Assembly: GCA_035771165.1 (NCBI GenBank)
Contig: JAWNZC010000290.1
Coordinates: forward strand, 1 to 64,000
DNA from: Paragorgia papillata
Lineage: Eukaryota > Cnidaria > Anthozoa > Scleralcyonacea > Coralliidae
Direction of reading: 5' to 3'
DNA length: 64,000 nt
In this document: in pieces, positions 25,501 through 38,505 of the stretch
How the letters are laid out: the number at the start of each line of letters is the position of its first letter
How positions within the stretch are numbered: the stretch's first letter is position 1
Made by a program: the position numbers and the translations under genes
The notes under the pieces: model-generated
What the model saw: only the letters and a program-made list of their open reading frames with translations
Databases searched by the model: none
Told to the model about the DNA's origin: nothing

Positions 25501-28500
25501 AAAGCCATTAACGCCTCAGGCGTCGAGACTTATATATTTGGAAAGCCCGCGAGGCGGGCTACCCGAATTTGCAGGTTTGGTGACGTCACACCCAAAACTG
25601 TGGGCGTGGCAGCCCAAATAAGGTCATAAAAGCCATTAACGCCTCAGGCGTCGAGACTTATATATTTGGAAAGCCCGCGAGGCGGGCTACCCGAATTTGC
25701 AGGTTTGGTGACGTCACACCCAAAACTGTGGGCGTGGCAGCCCAAATAAGGTCATAAAAGCCATTAACGCCTCAGGCGTCGAGACTTATATATTTGGAAA
25801 GCCCGCGAGGCGGGCTACCCGAATTTGCAGGTTTGGTGACGTCACACCCAAAACTGTGGGCGTGGCAGCCCAAATAAGGTCATAAAAGCCATTAACGCCT
25901 CAGGCGTCGAGACTTATATATTTGGAAAGCCCGCGAGGCGGGCTACCCGAATTTGCAGGTTTGGTGACGTCACACCCAAAACTGTGGGCGTGGCAGCCCA
26001 AATAAGGTCATAAAAGCCATTAACGCCTCAGGCGTCGAGACTTATATATTTGGAAAGCCCGCGAGGCGGGCTACCCGAATTTGCAGGTTTGGTGACGTCA
26101 CACCCAAAACTGTGGGCGTGGCAGCCCAAATAAGGTCATAAAAGCCATTAACGCCTCAGGCGTCGAGACTTATATATTTGGAAAGCCCGCGAGGCGGGCT
26201 ACCCGAATTTGCAGGTTTGGTGACGTCACACCCAAAACTGTGGGCGTGGCAGCCCAAATAAGGTCATAAAAGCCATTAACGCCTCAGGCGTCGAGACTTA
26301 TATATTTGGAAAGCCCGCGAGGCGGGCTACCCGAATTTGCAGGTTTGGTGACGTCACACCCAAAACTGTGGGCGTGGCAGCCCAAATAAGGTCATAAAAG
26401 CCATTAACGCCTCAGGCGTCGAGACTTATATATTTGGAAAGCCCGCGAGGCGGGCTACCCGAATTTGCAGGTTTGGTGACGTCACACCCAAAACTGTGGG
26501 CGTGGCAGCCCAAATAAGGTCATAAAAGCCATTAACGCCTCAGGCGTCGAGACTTATATATTTGGAAAGCCCGCGAGGCGGGCTACCCGAATTTGCAGGT
26601 TTGGTGACGTCACACCCAAAACTGTGGGCGTGGCAGCCCAAATAAGGTCATAAAAGCCATTAACGCCTCAGGCGTCGAGACTTATATATTTGGAAAGCCC
26701 GCGAGGCGGGCTACCCGAATTTGCAGGTTTGGTGACGTCACACCCAAAACTGTGGGCGTGGCAGCCCAAATAAGGTCATAAAAGCCATTAACGCCTCAGG
26801 CGTCGAGACTTATATATTTGGAAAGCCCGCGAGGCGGGCTACCCGAATTTGCAGGTTTGGTGACGTCACACCCAAAACTGTGGGCGTGGCAGCCCAAATA
26901 AGGTCATAAAAGCCATTAACGCCTCAGGCGTCGAGACTTATATATTTGGAAAGCCCGCGAGGCGGGCTACCCGAATTTGCAGGTTTGGTGACGTCACACC
27001 CAAAACTGTGGGCGTGGCAGCCCAAATAAGGTCATAAAAGCCATTAACGCCTCAGGCGTCGAGACTTATATATTTGGAAAGCCCGCGAGGCGGGCTACCC
27101 GAATTTGCAGGTTTGGTGACGTCACACCCAAAACTGTGGGCGTGGCAGCCCAAATAAGGTCATAAAAGCCATTAACGCCTCAGGCGTCGAGACTTATATA
27201 TTTGGAAAGCCCGCGAGGCGGGCTACCCGAATTTGCAGGTTTGGTGACGTCACACCCAAAACTGTGGGCGTGGCAGCCCAAATAAGGTCATAAAAGCCAT
27301 TAACGCCTCAGGCGTCGAGACTTATATATTTGGAAAGCCCGCGAGGCGGGCTACCCGAATTTGCAGGTTTGGTGACGTCACACCCAAAACTGTGGGCGTG
27401 GCAGCCCAAATAAGGTCATAAAAGCCATTAACGCCTCAGGCGTCGAGACTTATATATTTGGAAAGCCCGCGAGGCGGGCTACCCGAATTTGCAGGTTTGG
27501 TGACGTCACACCCAAAACTGTGGGCGTGGCAGCCCAAATAAGGTCATAAAAGCCATTAACGCCTCAGGCGTCGAGACTTATATATTTGGAAAGCCCGCGA
27601 GGCGGGCTACCCGAATTTGCAGGTTTGGTGACGTCACACCCAAAACTGTGGGCGTGGCAGCCCAAATAAGGTCATAAAAGCCATTAACGCCTCAGGCGTC
27701 GAGACTTATATATTTGGAAAGCCCGCGAGGCGGGCTACCCGAATTTGCAGGTTTGGTGACGTCACACCCAAAACTGTGGGCGTGGCAGCCCAAATAAGGT
27801 CATAAAAGCCATTAACGCCTCAGGCGTCGAGACTTATATATTTGGAAAGCCGCGAGGCGGGCTACCCGAATTTGCAGGTTTGGTGACGTCACACCCAAAA
27901 CTGTGGGCGTGGCAGCCCAAATAAGGTCATAAAAGCCATTAACGCCTCAGGCGTCGAGACTTATATATTTGGAAAGCCCGCGAGGCGGGCTACCCGAATT
28001 TGCAGGTTTGGTGACGTCACACCCAAAACTGTGGGCGTGGCAGCCCAAATAAGGTCATAAAAGCCATTAACGCCTCAGGCGTCGAGACTTATATATTTGG
28101 AAAGCCCGCGAGGCGGGCTACCCGAATTTGCAGGTTTGGTGACGTCACACCCAAAACTGTGGGCGTGGCAGCCCAAATAAGGTCATAAAAGCCATTAACG
28201 CCTCAGGCGTCGAGACTTATATATTTGGAAAGCCGCGAGGCGGGCTACCCGAATTTGCAGGTTTGGTGACGTCACACCCAAAACTGTGGGCGTGGCAGCC
28301 CAAATAAGGTCATAAAAGCCATTAACGCCTCAGGCGTCGAGACTTATATATTTGGAAAGCCCGCGAGGCGGGCTACCCGAATTTGCAGGTTTGGTGACGT
28401 CACACCCAAAACTGTGGGCGTGGCAGCCCAAATAAGGTCATAAAAGCCATTAACGCCTCAGGCGTCGAGACTTATATATTTGGAAAGCCCGCGAGGCGGG

Positions 28501-31500
28501 CTACCCGAATTTGCAGGTTTGGTGACGTCACACCCAAAACTGTGGGCGTGGCAGCCCAAATAAGGTCATAAAAGCCATTAACGCCTCAGGCGTTCGAGAC
28601 TTATATATTTGGAAAGCCCGCGAGGCGGGCTACCCGAATTTGCAGGTTTGGTGACGTCACACCCAAAACTGTGGGCGTGGCAGCCCAAATAAGGTCATAA
28701 AAGCCATTAACGCCTCAGGCGTCGAGACTTATATATTTGGAAAGCCCGCGAGGCGGGCTACCCGAATTTGCAGGTTTGGTGACGTCACACCCAAAAACTG
28801 TGGGCGTGGCAGCCCAAATAAGGTCATAAAAGCCATTAACGCCTCAGGCGTCGAGGACTTATATATTTGGAAAGCCCGCGAGGCGGGCTACCCGAATTTG
28901 CAGGTTTGGTGACGTCACACCCAAAACTGTGGGCGTGGCAGCCCAAATAAGGTCATAAAAGCCATTAACGCCTCAGGCGTCGAGACTTATATATTTGGAA
29001 AGCCCGCGAGGCGGGCTACCCGAATTTGCAGGTTTGGTGACGTCACACCCAAAACTGTGGGCGTGGCAGCCCAAATAAGGTCATAAAAGCCATTAACGCC
29101 TCAGGCGTCGAGACTTATATATTTGGAAAGCCCGCGAGGCGGGCTACCCGAATTTGCAGGTTTGGTGACGTCACACCCAAAACTGTGGGCGTGGCAGCCC
29201 AAATAAGGTCATAAAAGCCATTAACGCCTCAGGCGTCGAGACTTATATATTTGGAAAGCCCGCGAGGCGGGCTACCCGAATTTGCAGGTTTGGTGACGTC
29301 ACACCCAAAACTGTGGGCGTGGCAGCCCAAATAAGGTCATAAAAGCCATTAACGCCTCAGGCGTCGAGACTTATATATTTGGAAAGCCCGCGAGGCGGGC
29401 TACCCGAATTTGCAGGTTTGGTGACGTCACACCCAAAACTGTGGGCGTGGCAGCCCAAATAAGGTCATAAAAGCCATTAACGCCTCAGGCGTCGAGACTT
29501 ATATATTTGGAAAGCCCGCGAGGCGGGCTACCCGAATTTGCAGGTTTGGTGACGTCACACCCAAAAACTGTGGGCGTGGCAGCCCAAATAAGGTCATAAA
29601 AGCCATTAACGCCTCAGGCGTCGAGACTTATATATTTGGAAAGCCCGCGAGGCGGGCTACCCGAATTTGCAGGTTTGGTGACGTCACACCCAAAACTGTG
29701 GGCGTGGCAGCCCAAATAAGGTCATAAAAGCCATTAACGCCTCAGGCGTCGAGACTTATATATTTGGAAAGCCCGCGAGGCGGGCTACCCGAATTTGCAG
29801 GTTTGGTGACGTCACACCCAAAACTGTGGGCGTGGCAGCCCAAATAAGGTCATAAAAGCCATTAACGCCTCAGGCGTCGAGACTTATATATTTGGAAAGC
29901 CCGCGAGGCGGGCTACCCGAATTTGCAGGTTTGGTGACGTCACACCCAAAACTGTGGGCGTGGCAGCCCAAATAAGGTCATAAAAGCCATTAACGCCTCA
30001 GGCGTCGAGACTTATATATTTGGAAAGCCCGCGAGGCGGGCTACCCGAATTTGCAGGTTTGGTGACGTCACACCCAAAACTGTGGGCGTGGCAGCCCAAA
30101 TAAGGTCATAAAAGCCATTAACGCCTCAGGCGTCGAGACTTATATATTTGGAAAGCCCGCGAGGCGGGCTACCCGAATTTGCAGGTTTGGTGACGTCACA
30201 CCCAAAACTGTGGGCGTGGCAGCCCAAATAAGGTCATAAAAGCCATTAACGCCTCAGGCGTCGAGACTTATATATTTGGAAAGCCCGCGAGGCGGGCTAC
30301 CCGAATTTGCAGGTTTGGTGACGTCACACCCAAAACTGTGGGCGTGGCAGCCCAAATAAGGTCATAAAAGCCATTAACGCCTCAGGCGTCGAGACTTATA
30401 TATTTGGAAAGCCCGCGAGGCGGGCTACCCGAATTTGCAGGTTTGGTGACGTCACACCCAAAACTGTGGGCGTGGCAGCCCAAATAAGGTCATAAAAGCG
30501 ATTAACGCCTCAGGCGTCGAGACTTATATATTTGGAAAGCCCGCGAGGCGGGCTACCCGAATTTGCAGGTTTGGTGACGTCACACCCAAAACTGTGGGCG
30601 TGGCAGCCCAAATAAGGTCATAAAAGCCATTAACGCCTCAGGCGTCGAGACTTATATATTTGGAAAGCCCGCGAGGCGGGCTACCCGAATTTGCAGGTTT
30701 GGTGACGTCACACCCAAAACTGTGGGCGTGGCAGCCCAAATAAGGTCATAAAAGCCATTAACGCCTCAGGCGTCGAGACTTATATATTTGGAAAGCCCGC
30801 GAGGCGGGCTACCCGAATTTGCAGGTTTGGTGACGTCACACCCAAAACTGTGGGCGTGGCAGCCCAAATAAGGTCATAAAATCGATTAACGCCTCAGGCG
30901 TCGAGACTTATATATTTGGAAAGCCCGCGAGGCGGGCTACCCGAATTTGCAGGTTTGGTGACGTCACACCCAAAAACTGTGGGCGTGGCAGCCCAAATAA
31001 GGTCATAAAATCGATTAACGCCTCAGGCGTCGAGACTTATATATTTGGAAAGCCCGCGAGGCGGGCTACCCGAATTTGCAGGTTTGGTGACGTCACACCC
31101 AAAACTGTGGGCGTGGCAGCCCAAATAAGGTCATAAAAGCCATTAACGCCTCAGGCGTCGAGACTTATATATTTGGAAAGCCCGCGAGGCGGGCTACCCG
31201 AATTTGCAGGTTTGGTGACGTCACACCCAAAACTGTGGGCGTGGCAGCCCAAATAAGGTCATAAAAGCCATTAACGCCTCAGGCGTCGAGACTTATATAT
31301 TTGGAAAGCCCGCGAGGCGGGCTACCCGAATTTGCAGGTTTGGTGACGTCACACCCAAAACTGTGGGCGTGGCAGCCCAAATAAGGTCATAAAAGCCATT
31401 AACGCCTCAGGCGTCGAGACTTATATATTTGGAAAGCCCGCGAGGCGGGCTACCCGAATTTGCAGGTTTGGTGACGTCACACCCAAAAACTGTGGGCGTG

Positions 31501-34500
31501 GCAGCCCAAATAAGGTCATAAAAGCCATTAACGCCTCAGGCGTCGAGACTTATATATTTGGAAAGCCCGCGAGGCGGGCTACCCGAATTTGCAGGTTTGG
31601 TGACGTCACACCCAAAACTGTGGGCGTGGCAGCCCAAATAAGGTCATAAAAGCCATTAACGCCTCAGGCGTCGAGACTTATATATTTGGAAAGCCCGCGA
31701 GGCGGGCTACCCGAATTTGCAGGTTTGGGGACGTCACACCCAAAACTGTGGGCGTGGCAGCCCAAATAAGGTCATAAAAGCCATTAACGCCTCAGGCGTC
31801 GAGACTTATATATTTGGAAAGCCCGCGAGGCGGGCTACCCGAATTTGCAGGTTTGGTGACGTCACACCCAAAACTGTGGGCGTGGCAGCCCAAATAAGGT
31901 CATAAAAGCCATTAACGCCTCAGGCGTCGAGACTTATATATTTGGAAAGCCCGCGAGGCGGGCTACCCGAATTTGCAGGTTTGGTGACGTCACACCCAAA
32001 ACTGTGGGCGTGGCAGCCCAAATAAGGTCATAAAAGCCATTAACGCCTCAGGCGTCGAGACTTATATATTTGGAAAGCCCGCGAGGCGGGCTACCCGAAT
32101 TTGCAGGTTTGGTGACGTCACACCCAAAACTGTGGGCGTGGCAGCCCAAATAAGGTCATAAAAGCCATTAACGCCTCAGGCGTCGAGACTTATATATTTG
32201 GAAAGCCCGCGAGGCGGGCTACCCGAATTTGCAGGTTTGGTGACGTCACACCCAAAACTGTGGGCGTGGCAGCCCAAATAAGGTCATAAAAGCCATTAAC
32301 GCCTCAGGCGTCGAGACTTATATATTTGGAAAGCCCGCGAGGCGGGCTACCCGAATTTGCAGGTTTGGTGACGTCACACCCAAAACTGTGGGCGTGGCAG
32401 CCCAAATAAGGTCATAAAAGCCATTAACGCCTCAGGCGTCGAGACTTATATATTTGGAAAGCCCGCGAGGCGGGCTACCCGAATTTGCAGGTTTGGTGAC
32501 GTCACACCCAAAACTGTGGGCGTGGCAGCCCAAATAAGGTCATAAAAGCCATTAACGCCTCAGGCGTCGAGACTTATATATTTGGAAAGCCCGCGAGGCG
32601 GGCTACCCGAATTTGCAGGTTTGGTGACGTCACACCCAAAACTGTGGGCGTGGCAGCCCAAATAAGGTCATAAAAGCCATTAACGCCTCAGGCGTCGAGA
32701 CTTATATATTTGGAAAGCCCGCGAGGCGGGCTACCCGAATTTGCAGGTTTGGTGACGTCACACCCAAAACTGTGGGCGTGGCAGCCCAAATAAGGTCATA
32801 AAAGCCATTAACGCCTCAGGCGTCGAGACTTATATATTTGGAAAGCCCGCGAGGCGGGCTACCCGAATTTGCAGGTTTGGTGACGTCACACCCAAAACTG
32901 TGGGCGTGGCAGCCCAAATAAGGTCATAAAAGCCATTAACGCCTCAGGCGTCGAGACTTATATATTTGGAAAGCCGCGAGGCGGGCTACCCGAATTTGCA
33001 GGTTTGGTGACGTCACACCCAAAACTGTGGGCGTGGCAGCCCAAATAAGGTCATAAAAGCCATTAACGCCTCAGGCGTCGAGACTTATATATTTGGAAAG
33101 CCCGCGAGGCGGGCTACCCGAATTTGCAGGTTTGGTGACGTCACACCCAAAACTGTGGGCGTGGCAGCCCAAATAAGGTCATAAAAGCCATTAACGCCTC
33201 AGGCGTCGAGACTTATATATTTGGAAAGCCCGCGAGGCGGGCTACCCGAATTTGCAGGTTTGGTGACGTCACACCCAAAAACTGTGGGCGTGGCAGCCCA
33301 AATAAGGTCATAAAATCCATTAACGCCTCAGGCGTCGAGACTTATATATTTGGAAAGCCCGCGAGGCGGGCTACCCGAATTTGCAGGTTTGGTGACGTCA
33401 CACCCAAAACTGTGGGCGTGGCAGCCCAAATAAGGTCATAAAAGCCATTAACGCCTCAGGCGTCGAGACTTATATATTTGGAAAGCCCGCGAGGCGGGCT
33501 ACCCGAATTTGCAGGTTTGGTGACGTCACACCCAAAACTGTGGGCGTGGCAGCCCAAATAAGGTCATAAAAGCCATTAACGCCTCAGGCGTCGAGACTTA
33601 TATATATTTGGAAAGCCCGCGAGGCGGGCTACCCGAATTTGCAGGTTTGGTGACGTCACACCCAAAACTGTGGGCGTGGCAGCCCAAATAAGGTCATAAA
33701 AGCCATTAACGCCTCAGGCGTCGAGACTTATATATTTGGAAAGCCCGCGAGGCGGGCTACCCGAATTTGCAGGTTTGGTGACGTCACACCCAAAACTGTG
33801 GGCGTGGCAGCCCAAATAAGGTCATAAAAGCCATTAACGCCTCAGGCGTCGAGACTTATATATTTGGAAAGCCCGCGAGGCGGGCTACCCGAATTTGCAG
33901 GTTTGGTGACGTCACACCCAAAACTGTGGGCGTGGCAGCCCAAATAAGGTCATAAAAGCCATTAACGCCTCAGGCGTCGAGACTTATATATTTGGAAAGC
34001 CCGCGAGGCGGGCTACCCGAATTTGCAGGTTTGGTGACGTCACACCCAAAACTGTGGGCGTGGCAGCCCAAATAAGGTCATAAAAGCCATTAACGCCTCA
34101 GGCGTCGAGACTTATATATTTGGAAAGCCCGCGAGGCGGGCTACCCGAATTTGCAGGTTTGGTGACGTCACACCCAAAACTGTGGGCGTGGCAGCCCAAA
34201 TAAGGTCATAAAAGCCATTAACGCCTCAGGCGTCGAGACTTATATATTTGGAAAGCCCGCGAGGCGGGCTACCCGAATTTGCAGGTTTGGTGACGTCACA
34301 CCCAAAACTGTGGGCGTGGCAGCCCAAATAAGGTCATAAAAGCCATTAACGCCTCAGGCGTCGAGACTTATATATTTGGAAAGCCCGCGAGGCGGGCTAC
34401 CCGAATTTGCAGGTTTGGTGACGTCACACCCAAAACTGTGGGCGTGGCAGCCCAAATAAGGTCATAAAAGCCATTAACGCCTCAGGCGTCGAGACTTATA

Positions 34501-36786
34501 TATTTGGAAAGCCCGCGAGGCGGGCTACCCGAATTTGCAGGTTTGGTGACGTCACACCCAAAACTGTGGGCGTGGCAGCCCAAATAAGGTCATAAAAGCG
34601 ATTAACGCCTCAGGCGTCGAGACTTATATATTTGGAAAGCCCGCGAGGCGGGCTACCCGAATTTGCAGGTTTGGTGACGTCACACCCAAAACTGTGGGCG
34701 TGGCAGCCCAAATAAGGTCATAAAAGCCCATTAACGCCTCAGGCGTCGAGACTTATATATTTGGAAAGCCCGCGAGGCGGGCTACCCGAATTTGCAGGTT
34801 TGGTGACGTCACACCCAAAACTGTGGGCGTGGCAGCCCAAATAAGGTCATAAAAGCCATTAACGCCTCAGGCGTCGAGACTTATATATTTGGAAAGCCCG
34901 CGAGGCGGGCTACCCGAATTTGCAGGTTTGGTGACGTCACACCCAAAACTGTGGGCGTGGCAGCCCAAATAAGGTCATAAATCGATTAACGCCTCAGGCG
35001 TCGAGACTTATATATTTGGAAAGCCCGCGAGGCGGGCTACCCGAATTTGCAGGTTTGGTGACGTCACACCCAAAACTGTGGGCGTGGCAGCCCAAATAAG
35101 GTCATAAAAGCCATTAACGCCTCAGGCGTCGAGACTTATATATTTGGAAAGCCCGCGAGGCGGGCTACCCGAATTTGCAGGTTTGGTGACGTCACACCCA
35201 AAACTGTGGGCGTGGCAGCCCAAATAAGGTCATAAAAGCCATTAACGCCTCAGGCGTCGAGACTTATATATTTGGAAAGCCCGCGAGGCGGGCTACCCGA
35301 ATTTGCAGGTTTGGTGACGTCACACCCAAAACTGTGGGCGTGGCAGCCCAAATAAGGTCATAAAAGCCATTAACGCCTCAGGCGTCGAGACTTATATATT
35401 TGGAAAGCCCGCGAGGCGGGCTACCCGAATTTGCAGGTTTGGTGACGTCACACCCAAAACTGTGGGCGTGGCAGCCCAAATAAGGTCATAAAAGCCATTA
35501 ACGCCTCAGGCGTCGAGACTTATATATTTGGAAAGCCCGCGAGGCGGGCTACCCGAATTTGCAGGTTTGGTGACGTCACACCCAAAACTGTGGGCGTGGC
35601 AGCCCAAATAAGGTCATAAAAGCCATTAACGCCTCAGGCGTCGAGACTTATATATTTGGAAAGCCCGCGAGGCGGGCTACCCGAATTTGCAGGTTTGGTG
35701 ACGTCACACCCAAAACTGTGGGCGTGGCAGCCCAAATAAGGTCATAAAAGCCATTAACGCCTCAGGCGTCGAGACTTATATATTTGGAAAGCCCGCGAGG
35801 CGGGCTACCCGAATTTGCAGGTTTGGTGACGTCACACCCAAAACTGTGGGCGTGGCAGCCCAAATAAGGTCATAAAAGCCATTAACGCCTCAGGCGTCGA
35901 GACTTATATATTTGGAAAGCCCGCGAGGCGGGCTACCCGAATTTGCAGGTTTGGTGACGTCACACCCAAAACTGTGGGCGTGGCAGCCCAAATAAGGTCA
36001 TAAAAGCCATTAACGCCTCAGGCGTCGAGACTTATATATTTGGAAAGCCCGCGAGGCGGGCTACCCGAATTTGCAGGTTTGGTGACGTCACACCCAAAAC
36101 TGTGGGCGTGGCAGCCCAAATAAGGTCATAAAAGCCATTAACGCCTCAGGCGTCGAGACTTATATATTTGGAAAGCCCGCGAGGCGGGCTACCCGAATTT
36201 GCAGGTTTGGTGACGTCACACCCAAAACTGTGGGCGTGGCAGCCCAAATAAGGTCATAAAAGCCATTAACGCCTCAGGCGTCGAGACTTATATATTTGGA
36301 AAGCCCGCGAGGCGGGCTACCCGAATTTGCAGGTTTGGTGACGTCACACCCAAAACTGTGGGCGTGGCAGCCCAAATAAGGTCATAAAAGCCATTAACGC
36401 CTCAGGCGTCGAGACTTATATATTTGGAAAGCCCGCGAGGCGGGCTACCCGAATTTGCAGGTTTGGTGACGTCACACCCAAAACTGTGGGCGTGGCAGCC
36501 CAAATAAGGTCATAAAAGCCATTAACGCCTCAGGCGTCGAGACTTATATATTTGGAAAGCCCGCGAGGCGGGCTACCCGAATTTGCAGGTTTGGTGACGT
36601 CACACCCAAAACTGTGGGCGTGGCAGCCCAAATAAGGTCATAAAATCGATTAACGCCTCAGGCGTCGAGACTTATATATTTGGAAAGCCCGCGAGGCGGG
36701 CTACCCGAATTTGCAGGTTTGGTGACGTCACACCCAAAACTGTGGGCGTGGCAGCCCAAATAAGGTCATAAAAGCCATTAACGCCT

Positions 36787-38195
36787 TGTGTTACGTTATA
36801 CATAGAAAGTACGGCGTGTCACGGCGATCATATCAATTGCGTTTAATATATATTGCAACTCTCGCTCAAATAACAACAATATAAACGTATTTTGTTTATT
36901 TCAGTACAATTACAAGCCATATTTCTGCGATTTTAGATATGTTTAAGTACAGATTTTAGATTAAATTTTAAGTTTATATTCAACCGTCATAGCTTATGCT
37001 GTCAACCCGCACACCCGTAATCTAATGGCGGAGTACAAGTTTGGGCTGCCTGTGGTGCCTTCTGAAACTGACTCGTCTTAATTTACACGGCTTTTGGCCG
37101 TTTTGGAAAGCGTCTTATCAAACCGTTTATGTGACTTTAGTGAAGATTATTTTTATCTAATGATGTTACTGACAGTCTGCCGATCATTTTGACAGTAAGT
37201 TTGCTCCGAAAAAATAATTTAATATATAAAGTATAAGTACTCTACAATAAAAATGGCATGAGCCGTAGCCCAATTTTAATAACAAGGGGAATTACACCTA
37301 ACTCAAACAGGAAGTACAAAAGGGAAACCGAAATACAACCTAAGCGAGAGATTACACAGTCACACTTATGTTTCGAAGTTTTAAAAATTGTTTGTCTTCG
37401 ACACTTATTGAGCTAGGGACAAATTTGTGTTTTACAACATGGCGGACGCTCCTCGTTTCCTGTCGTGACAGCCTCCCCCATTAGCTTGAAGCCAGAGGAT
37501 CTGTAAGTTCTTCTACAAGATCAGGAGATCGGTATCATTGGTCTTTATGATGTCCTCACCAGCTAGAACACGACAATGTGGAAACTGAGAAGTGCTCGGA
37601 AGCAGTTCCATGAGAGCCATGAAACACATCCACTCGTTGCAAAACTCTCTCGCTAATCAAATTGACCCGCCCGCGATAAAAAGACATGTTTGTGCGCCAA
37701 AATTTTAAACCAAGTACTTCATATAAGTCAATGTTATGGCAGCATGGAGGGAGATTATTCAAGGAGGGAGATATTTATTTCACGAATAGAAGTTTTTACA
37801 AACTTAGTAAGTATTCTAAGTATGAATCGTTGTCAATTTTTAAATGTGATGTAGTATAGACGTTGTTGGAATGATATGATAAGTTTTTGAAAATCTCTTA
37901 ATAGTCTTCGGACAATTTCAAGGCAATTTATATGGCCAACATGTTTACATGTATAATTTCAGCAGTCTGGTCGAGCTTTGTAAACTGAGAAGGCTGAGCA
38001 TTGCTGAACAGAAATGAAATTTTCTTCTAAGAAAACAAAACTAGCTTCATGATCAAGCAACGATGTGCAAAACCTGTCGTAGTCCAGTGAAGTCCACGAG
38101 CTAAATTAACATGTTGTACAATAGTCAAATGTCAGTGACAGGCTATGTGGGGAGTATGAAACGGCAAGTCTTTATGTTTATAATGGGGTAATTAT
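36787..38195. other. Single-copy AT-rich DNA next to the satellite, no gene recognised
   Basis: The satellite ends abruptly at 36786 and is followed by AT-rich sequence with no obvious tandem structure. Only very short frames occur, such as an 18-codon ATG frame at 37025 and a 9-codon one at 37438, both beginning ATGGCGGA. On the minus strand an ATG-started frame of 43 codons spans 37687-37556 and ends just before a possible donor (CTG|GTGAGG). None matches a family I recognise. Confidence 0.6.
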
Positions 38196-38281
38196 AAGTA
38201 CTTATGACTGCTGGATTTTAAGTTCCCAGTGGGGGTCATACCACGCATTACCACTTTAACTTCCAGCAGTCATAAGGACTT
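38196..38281. repeat. Small inverted repeat (20 bp arms)
   Basis: The left arm at 38196-38215 (beginning AAGTACTTATGACTGC) and the right arm at 38262-38281 are reverse complements with one mismatch in 20 bases, separated by 46 bp. The structure could be a foldback remnant or the core of a short MITE. No target-site duplication was identified. Confidence 0.6.
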
Positions 38282-38331
38282 GACTATTTTATCTATCTGT
38301 ATGCAAACTTTGTGGACATACTGTCTTATAT

Positions 38332-38505
38332 GGTAGGTCTATGCAATGAACTAAAATATTTAATTTAGGCTAATGGTAATTCAAAAGTTATGAAATATTT
38401 ACTATATTCAATTAAAAACTGCTCCAATTTGAAGAATGTATTTGACAAATGCACAAAAACTATTTGGCTCAAATAACTTTATTCTAGTTCATTGCATAGC
38501 ATACC
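38332..38505. mobile_element. MITE-like element with about 27 bp terminal inverted repeats
   Basis: The left end at 38332-38358 begins GGTAGGTCTATGCAATG. The right end at 38479-38505 is its reverse complement with about 4 mismatches, and both share the 14-base core CTATGCAATGAACT. The element is 174 bp, AT-rich inside and has no coding capacity, as expected for a miniature inverted-repeat transposable element. I could not identify a convincing target-site duplication, so the family is unassigned. Confidence 0.5.

Larger units (their letters stand above)
27..36786. repeat. 128 bp subtelomeric satellite array (about 287 copies)
   Basis: Head-to-tail tandem array of one 128 bp unit. The spacing is exactly 128 in clean stretches, for example between the GGCGTCGAG tags at 22441 and 22569. 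The unit is about 52% G+C with 9 CpG. Taken from CGCCTCAGGCG it contains, in order: that 11 bp palindrome, CTTATATA, the hairpin AGCCCGCGAGGCGGGCT, TGACGTCA, GGGCGTGG and AAGGTCA. The left part (to about 6 kb) is rich in one-base indels, 6-20.7 kb is intermediate, and 20.7-36.8 kb is nearly homogeneous. The array stops inside a unit after TTAACGCCT at 36786. Short open frames with TTG or ATG starts occur throughout, but they recur only because the unit recurs and do not encode a recognisable protein. Confidence 0.97.

Noticed and set aside
49..31905. Recurrent short open frames (about 62-115 codons) on both strands of the 128 bp satellite
   Set aside because: They start at TTG, or at an ATG that recurs with the unit. 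Peptides are translations of the repeat in shifting frames, change with each indel, and match no family.
27..36786. CRISPR-like array of direct repeats
   Set aside because: Units are contiguous 128 bp copies with no unique spacers, and the context is a eukaryotic telomere.
37025..37455. Two ATGGCGGA starts (37025 and 37438) as small genes or YY1 sites
   Set aside because: They open only 18 and 9 codons. ATGGCGG resembles a YY1 core, but two short matches in 400 bp carry little weight.
37556..37762. Minus-strand frame of 68 codons as a gene
   Set aside because: The apparent start is TTG. From the internal ATG (37687) only 43 codons remain and no domain is recognised. A possible donor at its end is not enough.
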